From Archilochus colubris (Eukaryota; Chordata; Aves; Apodiformes; Trochilidae), in assembly GCA_023079485.1 (NCBI GenBank), contig CM041098.1:1198193-1262192 (forward strand): 64,000 bases of DNA, in the 5' to 3' direction. The notes beneath the pieces are model-generated. The model worked only from the letters and a program-made list of their open reading frames with translations. It did no database searches and was not told the origin of the DNA. Made by a program: the position numbers and the translations under genes. This document shows positions 1-10,240 of this stretch, piece after piece (within the stretch, counting starts at the first letter, position 1; each line of letters begins with the position of its first letter).

Positions 1-1002
1 CAAAGTGCGCTGGTATGAAAGCTGAGCTGGTGTCAGTGCAGATCTGGGCATGTATGAAAAATGAATACTTCTCTTTAGTCCATGCAAAACATTCTTTTGA
101 TGTCGAGCCTCACTGGTGAGAGCTTTCTGCACGCCCAATCTTCTTTCTTCTCCAAGCAGACTTCTCGACAGGGTGGGAGGGGTTTTGGGTTATTTGATGG
201 GTTATGTCTAATTGTGTCTCTCTGGAAAAAAAACAAAAAACAAAACCAAAAACAAAAAGGAGAAAGAAAGGGAGGAAATGCCACGTACAGGAGAGCCAAA
301 CGCTGGGGAGCTGTGTGCTACCTCAGCATCCTGAAGAGGAACGAGGCCTTGGCAGGGCTGCTGGGCTCCAGGTCCTGCCTGGCCTCCAGCAAAGGTGGCC
401 TCTTGTGCACCTTCTCAGGTCTTGTCTATAAACCCACCTCCTGGAGCACATTTATGGTTGAATCCTTGTGGTCTTCTTTAAAAAAAAAATAATAAATTAC
501 TTCATCTTTTTTCCCCCTCTCTTTGTTTTACACCCAGGGGAACAGTGCAGGTTTCCCCTCTGTGCTCCTCAGGTGCCTCCTCCCACCTTGGGTTGGGTTT
601 GACCATGAAGCAGAACCCTGCAGCATCTCTGCTGAGCCCAAGCTCTGTAACCTTGCTCTGGTCCCTCCCTCAGCACCAGGAACATCACGGGCTCAGCTTT
701 CTCCCTTCTTTGGTTTTCCTCCTGCCTCGCTCAGGAGGTGCAGGACCAGACGCAGAATTCAAACTGTGGTTGGGCCATGGAGCTCTGTGCTGGTTCTGGT
801 GCTGATCCCTGGGCTGTTATCTGCTCTTGGGCAAGGACTGACACAACACCCTCCTTGCTTCCTGACCTGGGCACATCTCTGAGCAGCTTTCCCAGGGCTC
901 TCCCTCTGAGTGCTGGGAGTTAATTCAGAGCTAATTGTTCTCTATTTAAACTTGCTCGCTACTCTGGATTTATTTTTTTTCCCCCCCCCTTTCACCTCCA
1001 TT
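1..1002. other. Non-coding stretch, no gene seen
   Basis: Moderately GC-rich unique sequence. It holds an A-rich tract at 226-262 and a short poly-A at 479-489. A small AT-rich patch with GAGCTAATTG lies near 930-945. No open frame resembles a known protein, and I see no splice-bounded exon. Confidence 0.6.
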
Positions 1003-1235
1003 ACATTTATTTACATTGAATTTCATCTTCTGTTTTATTGTCAGTAGCTCAGTCTCAGGGAGATCCTCCAGAGCTTTTCCCTGTCAGTGTTAGATTTCAT
1101 GATCCTGAATAATTGTGTAGCATGGGCAAACACTGTCACTTCATTATTCCCCACTTCTCCAGATCATTGACAAGTGCCTTGCAGTACAGATCCCAGGACA
1201 GGCCTCTGAGGGACCTGCTGAGTGGTCTTTGGCCA
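1003..1235 (-). mobile_element. Ancient CR1-lineage LINE remnant (reverse-transcriptase palm)
   Basis: Read on the minus strand, pieces of a CR1-type reverse transcriptase appear in order: a VLG..VL block, then VTVFAHATQLFRIMKSNTD, then KMKFNVNKCN at about 1003-1030. The family has FADD at the catalytic position; here it reads FAHA (about 1119-1130), so the aspartates are lost. Frameshifts and stops break the frame. It is far more decayed than the other CR1 copies in the window, so it is probably an old amniote-wide lineage. The exact subfamily is uncertain. Confidence 0.65.
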
Positions 1236-1438
1236 CCACCAGCACTGAGCATTCCCTTTCCCTTGGCTATATTTTTTTTTAAACCTGTTCTAAATCTGGT
1301 TGGGGGGTTGGATTTCTTCTTGCACTCCAGACCATCTCCAAGTGCCTCTTGTGAGAAACCTTGATATTAACTTTGGGGGCTTTTTGGGGCTAATCCTTGC
1401 CTTAACTTGTGTTGATATCTTCAAAGAAATTGAATATC
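1236..1438. other. Non-coding spacer
   Basis: Unique sequence between two LINE fragments. A T-run lies at 1271-1280. Nothing else is recognisable. Confidence 0.5.
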
Positions 1439-1580
1439 TTAACCACAGAAAACGAGGGGTTGGAAGGGACCTCAAAAGATCAAGTCCCCCCCCCTTGCCA
1501 GAGCAGTGTCACCCGCAGGAGGTTACATAGGAACATGTCCAGGGGGGTTTGAATGTCTCCAGAGAAGAGACATTTATGAG
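1439..1580 (-). mobile_element. CR1 LINE 3'-end fragment
   Basis: The left side carries the reversed CR1 3' terminus (GGTTGGAAGGGACCTCAAAAG), followed by the reversed 3' UTR and the end of the ORF2 coding region (AATGTCTCCAGAGAAG near 1553). The element is 5'-truncated within about 140 bp. The wording is that of the older CR1 group whose ORF ends just before a GTCTCC..GGAGAC block, not the young subfamily seen elsewhere here. Confidence 0.85.
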
Positions 1581-4062
1581 AAATGACAACGTGGAGAAGC
1601 CACCTTGACTCTTCCCCCAATCTCCCCAGATCTGTGTTAATTCTGCTGGAGATTACACTTGCTTCTGATTTGCCTGTCACAGAAAGGCACTCGCTTGTCT
1701 CTGGCTCCTTCTGCCCTTTTTAAAGCAAGATGATGTCAGATTTCCTACCTCCCACCACCCCTTTGTGCTGTGTCAGAGGGAAGCTGGCACCTGGGGTGAT
1801 GTTTTATCTCCTGGCCTCGGGAGGGAAGGCAGCAGCCCCTCCATCAGGGTATCCATGGGAACCAGGGAGTTCTTCCAGCCCCCGGTCTGCCCTGACACCG
1901 TTTCTCCCTTCCCATTTGTCTGAGCAGGAGTTGTTCTGAGCAGCAGCTCCAAGGGGCTGCTCCACATCTGTGCCTGGCTCTCAGTGCCAGGGAAGGGCAC
2001 TGACACCTGCATGGCCCCCACCCTGATGAGGACATGCAAGATGCTGGGATGTGGCCATGTGGATGGGCTGGGATCTGAGCGAACAGAACTGATGGAGAAC
2101 TGTGCCCAGGAACCTGCAGGAGGTCTTTGTGGGTTTCTTCTTCCACCCAGAACCTGCTGCTCTGGGTTTTATTATCCTGCCATGGCTTTCCCATCTCCCC
2201 AGCAGATTGTGGTGGCCCAGACCACAGGTCCTTCTGTTCTGAGGTCCTGCCCTCACTAGTTCCATAACTCTGGCAATCTGTGTCAGGAGAACATCCTCTC
2301 ACCTCCAACAGCTCTGGTTTGATGTCAGGGATCTGACGTGTGTACTGAGGTTCTGGAGTGGACCCAAAGAAGACCTTGATAGCCCCTTCTTTAAGTGGGA
2401 AGGTTGGGACTGCCTGGCCTCGAGATGTGCACAGGTGAGGCAGCACTGGTGTCATCTTGGCAGAGGGGGGGTCACCTCCTAAATGTGCCCCCTCCGTGGG
2501 TCCCTGCCCCCTCCACAGCAGGTTTGACACCTCCAGCTCTCATGAGCTTCTCCATCACTACGTGTCCATCACAAACTCCCTTTCAGCTCACCCTTAGAAC
2601 ATTTCTCAGCTTTCTCAGGCCCTCCTACCTGTGCTGGTTATTGGACTCTTCACACAATCCCTTCCCAGCAAAACCCAGGCTCTCAGCTGAGCTGATCCAT
2701 TCACAGGTCAATGCTAAGCACTTGTGGTTTCTTTTCCAAAGCCACCAGTCTCTAAGGAAGTTGGAGTGAAAGTCTTCAGCAGGAGTCAGTGATGGAGCTT
2801 GCTTGTGGTCCCAGCTCCCCACCCACTCTTTGACCACGTTTGCTTTCCTGCTGCTGCCTGCTCCAAGCCCCTGCTCTTTTCCTCTTTCTCAAGCCCTAGG
2901 TTTGTCCATGTTTTCCTTTCTTCACCCCCTTTTTTAGTTTTTCTTCCTTCTCTGGGGTTCCCCCTTCTTCAGTTTGGTGGCCACAAGACCCATCTGCAGC
3001 TTCCTATGGGTACCCCTCACCTCCAGGCACTGCTGGGCATCCAGGCAGGAGCCACATCCCTGTGCCCATCACCTTCCTGCTCCAGCAAGAGGCTCCTGAA
3101 ACCCAGGGGGTCCTGCTTACTCATGGAGCTGTGGCCAAACCCACACCCCTGCTCAGAAAGCCTGGGGAAAGAGGCTGTTCTTTCAGTGTCTTCTCCCAGC
3201 CTGATTTTCCCCAGGCCAATGAGCCTTTCTTTCTTTTTTGCTTCTCCCTGGCTCTGGTTAATTTTGTTCCATCTGTATCCAGATCTCAGCCCAGCTGCTG
3301 CCCCTGCACGAGCACCTGGGAGCTGACAATAAAGCTGTGACAGCCCAGCCTGGTTGGGAGCCAGGATGAGAGGCTGCTGGGTGCCTGCAGGTGACTGTCC
3401 CTCTCTGGTTTGTCACCCTGGGTCACGATTTCCAAATGGATTCAGCCCCACTCCAGCATCATTGCCCAGTTCAGAAAAAGCCCCATCCTTCCTTCTCTCT
3501 GAATCTTCTGCAGCTCTGTCCTGGGCAGAAGTCAGTTTGTGTCATCTTGTCAGGGTCTCTTTTACCTCTGGGTTGCACTGTTTGGGGTCTCTTTGGAGAT
3601 GCTGACCCATCAGGGGGAGAAGCTGCCTTCAGCAGCTCTGCTTTGCTTGCAGCTGATCTCAAGGCTCCCGTGCTGGTTTGGTTTTTAGCTGCTCCATTAA
3701 TAAAGCAGCAGCCCTGGGAAGGAGGAATGCTGCTCCTCCCCAGTGTGTGCTCAGAGAACCTGATTTCTGGACCCAACAGGAGGCTGCCAGATGCCACGTT
3801 TGCCCTTCTCTCGGATGCTGCAGACATGGAGCTGGTGGGACCGGCAGCTCAGCCCACGCTGCTCCATCTAAACCCTGGCAAGTTAGTACAGGTCCTGAGA
3901 TAGAGTTCTGAATGTAAAATAGGTGCCACAGCTCCTTCTTGGAATAAAATAGATATGAAAAAAAAAATAATCGATGCATCTGAAAGAGAAGTAAAAAATT
4001 ACAGCTGGTAGTGTGAATGTTCCTCCTGCCAGGGCTGAGCCTGTTGTGGCAACCTTGATGAG
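1581..4062. other. 2.5 kb unique non-coding sequence
   Basis: No repeat or gene recognised. The stretch is GC-rich and CpG-poor. Open frames occur on both strands but overlap one another and show no family resemblance. A tryptophan-rich minus frame at 2625-2837 matches nothing I know. An AATAAA-like signal at 3327-3333 and an A-rich patch at 3958-3971 have no associated gene. Confidence 0.5.
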
Positions 4063-4870
4063 GAATCAGAGAGTGGCCAGGTTGGAAGGGACCTTAGAGA
4101 TTGCCCTGCCATGCTCAGGGACACCTCCTCCAGCCCTATCCAACCTTCAACACTGCCAGGGATGGGGCAGCCACAGCTTCTGGGGGCAACCTGGGCACCC
4201 AGGGGCTCAGCACCCTCAAATTAAAGAATTTCTTCCTAATGTCCAACCTCAATCTCCCCTCTCCAAGTTCTAACATGTTTCCCTTGTCCTCTTCCTACCC
4301 CCCCATGTCCAAAGCCCTCCCCCAGCTTTCTTGGAGCCCCTTCAGATATTGGGAGGTTGCTCTGAGCTCCCCTGGGAGCCTCCTCTTCTCCAGGCTGAAC
4401 AACCCCAATCCCTCAGCCTGGCTTCCCAGGGAGCTGCTCAGCCCTCTGAGCATTTCAGGGGCTCTGCTCTGGATCTGTTCCAGGAGCTCTGTGTCCTTCT
4501 GATGCTGGGGACTCCAGAGCTGGACACAGCACTGCAGGGGGGGTCTGAGCAGAGCAGAATAAAGGGGGAGAATCCCCTCCCTCAACCTCTCTCTGTGGTT
4601 CTGCTGGACCTGGTTGGGTTCTGCTCCCAGCACACACTGATGGCTCACGTTGAGCTTCTGCTCCACCACCACCCCCAGGTCCTTCTCAGAGCTGCCCTCA
4701 GTCCTTTTCCCCCCCAACCTGTGTTCCTGACTGCAATTGCCTCCACCCCGGAGCAGAACCTTGCACCTCGCTGAACTCCACGTGGCTTGCACTGTGTCCC
4801 CTTCTCAGCTCCAAGTCCCCCCCTGTCACCCCTTCCCTGGTGGCATCCCCACAGTTTGGTGTCCAAGGAG
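4063..4870 (-). mobile_element. CR1 LINE, longest ORF2 fragment in the window
   Basis: The minus strand keeps an open stretch (4792 down to 4295) with CR1 reverse-transcriptase C-terminal landmarks in order: ARCKVL, EKDLGVVVEQKLNVS, REGILPLYSALLRP, CVQLWSPQHQKDTELL, GLFSLEKRRLPGELRA and QYLKG. The 3' UTR then runs to the terminus at 4063-4095. The element is 5'-truncated near 4870, before the catalytic FADD, so it cannot encode an active enzyme. The 3' part belongs to the variant with the AAAGAATTTCTTCCTAAT block (variant B here). This is a recent copy, judged by the preserved frame. Confidence 0.95.
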
Positions 4871-5019
4871 CCACCAGCTGCCTGGGGATGGGATCAGAAG
4901 ATGTGGGTCAGAGCTGGCTCAGGGGCTGCTCACTGCTCCTGGGGGACTTTGGGAGTTTTCCTGTTGGTTTGAGTGGAAACAGGATCAGTTGGCTCCTTGG
5001 GTTCCTGGGTGGGAATGTG
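4871..5019. other. Short GC-rich spacer
   Basis: Unique sequence; nothing recognisable. Confidence 0.4.
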
Positions 5020-5550
5020 ATTTTGTTGAATATTAATTCAGCTTGCAGTGGGGCCTGACTGTAATTTTCTATCAGCAAAGGAGAATTTATGTATTTCCAT
5101 AAATTCAGATGCTTCCATCTATTCATTCCACCACGTTCATAGACATTATCTCAATTCCCAGCTCTAGTTCAAACACCAGTTAGTTCCTTTTACAAATAAA
5201 TTATTTTTCACTGTTGATGATATTTCTAGTTTTTGTAGGCAAATTTATCCATTTGAACAAAGAGAGACAAAAAGTATCTTTGATGTAGCAAAGCCTCTCT
5301 GAGAGCTGAACATAAAATAAAAGAGAAAAGATAGGCTGGAAAATGTAAGGAACGGATGGGAAGGATTCCAAGTTACCTTGTCTTTAATTGAAGTTCTCAG
5401 AAATGTTCTTTTCTTGTTTTCTATATTGAAGTTCTTCCTTGAAGTGCATCTGAATGCCTCTTCAAACTGGCATTTAATCTTTGTGTGTATTTCTATATAT
5501 AAATATATTTTTTAATTTCTTTTCCCACTTGTAGAAATGGAAGGGCCCTT
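5020..5550. promoter_or_regulatory. AT-rich island, candidate conserved non-coding element
   Basis: Composition changes abruptly from the GC-rich surroundings to AT-rich, with GAATATTAATTCAGC near 5027-5041, TAAATTATTTTTCAC and TTAATTGAAG. A perfect 9-bp inverted repeat lies at 5083-5091 and 5098-5106 (GAATTTATG, 6-nt loop, CATAAATTC). There is no repeat-family similarity and no coding frame. This is the profile often seen in vertebrate enhancers; function is inference only. Confidence 0.3.
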
Positions 5551-6270
5551 CGTGGTATTTCTTCTTTAGCATCTCTTCACCGGGGTCCCTCATCTTGGGT
5601 GACTGGTGCTGGGAGAGGTGACAGCATGCTCTGCATTGCTCAGGATGCTTTCTGCATTGCTCAGGATTTTCCCTGCTTTCTGCTGCTGAAAATCCTCCTT
5701 CAGTGGCAAGGACTTTGGGGTTGGGGTGGCCCACACAACCCTACAAGAGGATGTCCTTGGGCATCTTCACCTCAACAGGACTGTTGTCCAACCAAAAAGG
5801 AATCTGGCTTTTTTTTTCCCTGGGGTTCTGCAGAGGGAGAAGTGTCTGAAGGGTCTGGAAACTCAGTAGTGTGCTAATCCTAATGGTAGAGGTAATGCCA
5901 TGGGTGGGATGTTAAAAGTGCAAGAGCTGCTGAAGGGATCTTAAAAGTCCCAGAGAGGCTCCAGAGGTGCAAGAAGAACAGACATGGGCAGCAGGACTTG
6001 GGTGTGGGTGCTGGAGGAGCCAGACTTTACAAAGCTTTTACTCCAAGTGGAGTAGCAGGAGGAGAGCTGGAATTTCTTAAGGCTCATAGGGAAAAAAAAA
6101 CCCAAAAAACCCAACAAACAGGTGAAGCAGCTCTGTAAGCTCCTGGGAAAGGATTTTAGGGAGAAAAACTATTGTGGTGTAGCAGGAAGGGGGTGAAATC
6201 ACAAGGTTCTTCATTCCAAGGGAATGGAAGAGGGGAAGGAGAAAAAAATGGGTGAGTAGGAAAAGAATAA
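5551..6270. other. Unique non-coding stretch with a 20-bp duplication
   Basis: Around 5629-5668 the phrase CTGCATTGCTCAGGAT occurs twice, about 20 bp apart, a small tandem duplication. An A-rich patch lies at 6092-6118. No gene seen. Confidence 0.5.
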
Positions 6271-6340
6271 GCTGTTTGTTTGGGGGTTTTTGTTTGGTTT
6301 TGTTCTTTTTTTTTTTAAGCTTTTTATTTTTTTTCCATAA
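6271..6340. repeat. T-rich low-complexity tract
   Basis: Irregular runs of T separated by G or C (GTTTTTGTTTGGTTTTG, then T-runs at 6307-6316 and 6327-6336). Confidence 0.8.
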
Positions 6341-6775
6341 GCAATATACAAATGAATGTGTGGGAAAATGAAATTTGTATAAAGAAGAGGTGTGAGTAGC
6401 AGTGAGGAGAGTCAGGAGTGATTTATTGCCACCCTGGCAACTCCCCCGTGCAATGGAGAGAATAAAACACCAGGAAAAGCCAAGTGTGGGTATTAAAATG
6501 CACACAGAGGGAAGAAACATGATTTGGGCAACTCTCATAAGTTAGTATGACCTTAGCCACTTGTAAAATAACAGCAGAGATAGGAAAATAACAAAACCCC
6601 ACAAAGCAACCTGTAGCTTTGCACAGCTCAGAGATAACAGAGGAAGAAGCAATAAACAATATAATTTCCAAAGAAAAATCACTGCGGAGCAAGTGCCTTG
6701 GAAAATAACAATTAAAATGGATGATTTGATCAAAAGACACCTAATATTTCTCCCCAGCAATGCAGTTATTTCCAG
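6341..6775. promoter_or_regulatory. AT-rich block, candidate conserved non-coding element
   Basis: Dense AT-rich motifs in unique DNA: AATAAACAAT (6651-6660, FOX/SOX-like), AACAATTAAAATGG (6707-6720), and a perfect 10-bp palindrome TTTGATCAAA (6725-6734) matching the TCF/LEF core on both strands. There is no coding frame and no repeat similarity. The regulatory role is inferred from composition and motif density. Confidence 0.35.
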
Positions 6776-7532
6776 GGCAGTCTTCCTGAGCTCAGCACAG
6801 CTTTTTCTGCAGCTGGGAAGGGGGTTGTGGGGAGAAAACCTTTGTAGGGCTGGGAATGCCTGCGGGGCATGGGAAGGCAGCTCCTGGGGTGCCAGAGGCT
6901 TGGAGTGAATTTGTTGGGGTCACAGTGGGGATGTTCCAGGTGGGGGAGAGAGGAGTTGCCCTTTGTATTCCTGGAGTGATGCTGAAAAATGCAGAGGAAA
7001 AAAAATTGCAGTCATTTGGGAAGGGGGGGAATGATTCTGGGTGGCAGCAGGAGGTGGAACTTGTGCCTGTGGGGTGGGAAATGGGGAGCAAAAAAAGAAA
7101 ATACTGCAGGCAGGGAAAGGTAAAGTTGAGAGGGGAGCCAAAGGTTGCCCTGGTGTTTGGGGTGTGCTGTGGCAGGGCCAGGCTGGTGTCACAACCTGGA
7201 GACTGGAACTTGGTTCCATTAGAAACCAGCTGGGGAGGCTTCAGGAGAAAACCTGGAGGGAGCATGGGCTGATTCTTGCAGTGCAAAAAGGGCCCTGAGA
7301 ACCTCCTGAGTTCCTTCAGTCAGGCTCCCAGGAGGGTCTGGAATTTACCTTTCTGGGTTTTGTTTTTTTTCCCCTGGTTTTGGGTTATTTTGGCAGGGGG
7401 TATCCAGCTGTGGCAGCAGCTGGGATGAGGGTGGAGGGGCCACCAAGAGGTGTGGGGAAAGGTGAAAAAACCCAAAGGTGACAGCACTGGTGTGAAAAGC
7501 AGGGCAGGGGAGAGGCTTTGAAAGGAATAAAG
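6776..7532. other. G-rich unique stretch
   Basis: Purine-rich on the plus strand, with several runs of G. Overlapping open frames on both strands have no recognisable domain. No gene seen. Confidence 0.5.
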
Positions 7533-7670
7533 GGTGGCCCCCACCACAAGAAGGATGTGAGCTCTTGGAGTGAATCCAGAGGAGGTCATGGAGATGATCT
7601 GAGGGCTGGAGGAGCCCTGCTCTGGAGCCAGGCTGAGAGAGTTGGGGGTGTTTAGCCTGGAGAAGTTAAG
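7533..7670 (+). mobile_element. CR1 LINE internal fragment
   Basis: Matches the ORF2 C-terminal section with CCCACCACAAGAAGGATGT, ATGGAGATGATCTGAGGGCT and the GAGAGAGTTGGGGGTGTTTA block. Both ends are missing: there is no 3' UTR, so this is an internal piece, possibly a deletion remnant. Confidence 0.85.
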
Positions 7671-7906
7671 TCTCCCCTCATCCTTGAGTAGTTTGGGCCC
7701 TGCAGCCCATGGGTGGTTCTGCTGGTGAAGTTCTGAAGCTCTGAGGGGGGGCAGGGGGATGGTCCCTGAGCACCATGCTCTGCCTGAGCCCTCCTGAACT
7801 CCTCGAGCACAGGTTCTCTCTCCATGAGTCCCAGAAAGGTCACCTGAGCCAGGCAGCCTTTTCCTAGAATGCAAACCAAGGAATCAAACCAAAAAACCCT
7901 ACCCTG
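7671..7906. other. Short unique spacer
   Basis: GC-rich sequence between two CR1 fragments; nothing recognisable. Confidence 0.4.
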
Positions 7907-8190
7907 GAATCATAGAATCCCAGAGAGGTCCAGGTTGGAAGGGACCTTAAATACCATCAGGTTCCAACCCCTGCCATGGTCAGGGACACCTCCCCCAGCC
8001 CAGGGGGCTCCAAGCCCCATCCAACCTTCAACACTGCCAGGGATGGGGCAGCCACAGCTTCTGGGGGCAACCTGGGCACCCAGGGGCTCAGCACCCTCAC
8101 ACCAAGGACTTCACCCTCACCTTCACCAAAGAATTTCTCCCCAAGATCTTTCCATCTCCCCTCTCCCAGCTGGAAACCCTCCCCCTGTTC
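7907..8190 (-). mobile_element. CR1 LINE, young subfamily (variant A), 3' end
   Basis: Starts with the reversed CR1 terminus (GGAATCATAGAATCCC) and continues through the reversed 3' UTR (GGTTGGAAGGGACCTTAAAT, CCATGGTCAGGGACACCTCC, CCCATCCAACCTTCAACACT). Relative to sister copies it has a small local expansion near 8100-8135, where CACCAAGGA and CACCAAAGAA occur in succession. It is 5'-truncated near 8190. Confidence 0.95.
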
Positions 8191-8325
8191 ACAAGAAGAC
8201 CCTGATCTTTTTTGGGGGGGCTTCCAGGATTTTTCCCAACTTTGTGCTGGGGGTAAAGGAGCCACCAGCACTGGTGAGGAATTCCAGATGTGTGTCCTTG
8301 CCATCACCCCCTGGGCATACAGTGG
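8191..8325. other. Short spacer between CR1 copies
   Basis: Unique sequence with a run of G at 8214-8220. Nothing recognisable. Confidence 0.4.
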
Positions 8326-8475
8326 CAAAGGGGTTTGGAGTCTCCTTCTCTGGATGCATTCAGACCCCTCATGGACATGTCCCCATGGGACATTCTGTGG
8401 GTGACTCTGCTCTGGCAGGAGTTGGACTCAATGAACTTCCAGGTCCTTTCCAGCCCCTCACTTTCTGGGATTATC
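8326..8475 (+). mobile_element. CR1 LINE 3'-end fragment, older group
   Basis: Contains GGAGTCTCCTTCTCTGGATG, then CTCTGGCAGGAGTTGGACTC and AGGTCCTTTCCAGCCCC, the order found at the end of older avian CR1 ORFs and 3' UTRs. It is strongly 5'-truncated and diverged from the young subfamily. Confidence 0.85.
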
Positions 8476-8779
8476 TGGCTGTGGCCATGGGAGAGGATGT
8501 TCCACATGTCCCAGCACAGCTTTGTAGGGCTGGGTGGAAGTGTTCCTTTTGCCCAGGCCATCAGGTTGAGGTCCCCTCCAGAGCAGTACTGGAGGTTGGT
8601 GTCCTTCACCATGGATGGCTTTCATTTCTTAAATGATGCTTTCATTTCCTCTCCTCCTGGTCCCAAGGCTTGTGGTTTAATGAGCTCTCTCCCCCCAGCC
8701 AATCGATCACATCTGCTCCCTGGTGCTCCCTCTTTGCAAATCCCAGTGGCTCCTGACCAAGAATTGTGCTGTTTAATTT
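8476..8779. other. Unique non-coding stretch
   Basis: No repeat or gene recognised. Near 8685-8715 there is CCAGCCAATCGATCACATC, containing CCAAT and an ATCGAT core. Confidence 0.4.
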
Positions 8780-9020
8780 TGCCTGGCTTCTAGTTTACAT
8801 GGAAGCATTAAGAAAAAACAAACAACCCCCAAAAACCAGAGGCAGAAGGCCCATATTTCTCCCAGCCTATTGATAGAGCCTGATGGGTATTAAATTCTAT
8901 AATTCTTGCACTGGCCTTTAAGCAGCCTTGGTGTTAATATTTAATGATGAAAGATGCTGGTAATCAGCCCTCTCTCCCAAGTGTCTGGATGCTTTATGAT
9001 CTTGCCTTTGGGAGCCTAAT
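8780..9020. promoter_or_regulatory. AT-rich block, candidate conserved non-coding element
   Basis: AT-rich unique DNA with TATTGATAGAGCCTGATGGG (near 8868), ATTAAATTCTATAATTC, GTTAATATTTAATGATG (8932-8948) and a GCCTAATTGTG homeodomain-like site near 9014. It sits between GC-rich flanks. No coding frame. Confidence 0.3.
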
Positions 9021-9298
9021 TGTGAACCCAGCCTGGCAGAGCTTCCCCCAGCCCAGCTCCAGCAGCTTTGCCAGCTCTGCCCCAACCCATCAGCTGCCTC
9101 TGGGCTGGAGATGCTCAGGTAGCACTTGGGGAAGGGTGGGGGTGAGAAGGGGAGCATGGACAGAGATGGGGAGCTCAGCAGGTGGCTGCAGGGCAAGCCC
9201 AGCCCAGCAAGGGACATTGCAGGAGGTTTGGCACCTCTGGGGACAGTTCTGTTGTGGCACACAGAAAGAGCAGACAAGAGGGCATTTCTAGAAGCAAA
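9021..9298. other. Unique GC-rich spacer
   Basis: No gene or repeat recognised. Confidence 0.4.
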
Positions 9299-9460
9299 GA
9301 CGGGGTTGGGTCCAAGGGGTCCTTCAAGACCATCTGGTTCCACCCCCTGCCATGGGCAGGGACACCTCCCCCAGCCCAGGGGGCTCCAAGCCCCATCCAA
9401 CCTTCAGCACTGCCAGGGATGGGGCAGCCACAGCTTCTGGGGACACCCTGGGCCACCAGC
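9299..9460 (-). mobile_element. CR1 LINE 3'-end fragment, young subfamily
   Basis: Short copy consisting only of the reversed 3' UTR (CCATGGGCAGGGACACCTCC, CCCATCCAACCTTCAGCACT, GCCACAGCTTCTGGGG). The terminal tail is degraded (GGGTTGGGTCCAAGGGGTCC). It is 5'-truncated near 9455. Confidence 0.93.
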
Positions 9461-9784
9461 CCATGTCCTGCTCAGGAGCCAGATGGCTCTGCAGACCCCA
9501 AGTCCCTGCAGGACCCCCCCATCCTTCACTCTCCTGCCCCATGAGATGTCTGTCCAGCTCCCCACCAGTCTGAGCTCCTCTCCCAGTGCCTCTCAGCCCA
9601 AGCTCAGGGGTCTGGAGGAGCAGCTCCATCTCCAGCTGCTTTCCAGAGGTCTGGCACAGCCCAGGTGCTGCTGCTGCTGCTTCACTGGGCTGGAATGGCC
9701 CCGGGCAAAGTCAGCCGAGCCCTGTACCAGAGCAGGAGTGCTGGGAGCTGCTAATAGCACTTAGCACTTACAAGCTGCAGAGAC
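9461..9784. other. Unique GC-rich stretch
   Basis: A short CTG run occurs at 9667-9682. No gene or repeat recognised. Confidence 0.45.
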
Positions 9785-9885
9785 ATTCTGTGTTCAAACA
9801 TGAGCTCATTAACTGCTGCCCTGGGAGCAGAGCCCTCATCCCCAGCCGGCCGGGGGGAAACTGAGGCAGAGAGGTGGCCGGGCAG
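9785..9885 (-). mobile_element. MIR-like ancient SINE scrap
   Basis: The core GGGGAAACTGAGGCAGAGAG (9856-9875), preceded by CTCATCCCC, matches the reversed middle of the MIR/CORE-SINE family (a CCCC..GGAAACTGAGGCACAGAGAG order). Only about 50-100 bp remain, so the identification is tentative. An unrelated GC-rich CCGGCCGG lies inside it. Confidence 0.45.
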
Positions 9886-10059
9886 CTGTGGCCATGGCAG
9901 CAGAGTCCCCCAGCAGCCAGGAGCAGGTCCTGATGCCAGCCCAGGTGACATTGCCCTGCTTACATCTTCTTGGCTGCCCCTTGAGCCTCCCAGTTCAGTT
10001 CCCATGGGAGCCTTTTCCCACTGGGAGCACTGGTGGGCTAGGAGCCACAGAGTTCACCT
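9886..10059. other. Short unique spacer
   Basis: Nothing recognisable. Confidence 0.35.
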
Positions 10060-10240
10060 CTAGAGCTTTTATTCCAATTTAGGAGATGGAAGAAGCTTTC
10101 TCCGGGAGGCATAAACCTTGTTTTGCTCTCTATTTGTCTGCCTGGGGTTTATGCCTGGGTAATGAGATGAGTAAGGAACCCTGCGAGCTGCTGCTGTTAT
10201 ATGGCCACATTAACCATGCAGGGGGCTGGGAGCAAAGCTT
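10060..10240. promoter_or_regulatory. Candidate regulatory element with an 11-bp inverted repeat
   Basis: A perfect inverted repeat pairs AGGCATAAACC (10107-10117) with GGTTTATGCCT (10146-10156), separated by 28 nt. Each arm holds a TTTATG core, the kind bound by HOX/CDX proteins. Nearby are GAGCTTTTATTCC (near 10063) and GGTAATGAGATGAG (10158-10171). There is no coding frame. It could act as paired binding sites or as a hairpin in RNA; the sequence alone does not decide. Confidence 0.35.

Noticed and set aside
2625..2837. Tryptophan-rich minus frame as an exon
   Set aside because: No family match, no convincing splice sites, and an overlapping plus frame is equally open.
3327..3333. AATAAA as a polyadenylation signal
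   Set aside because: No transcript unit or downstream GU-rich context is evident; the hexamer is common by chance.
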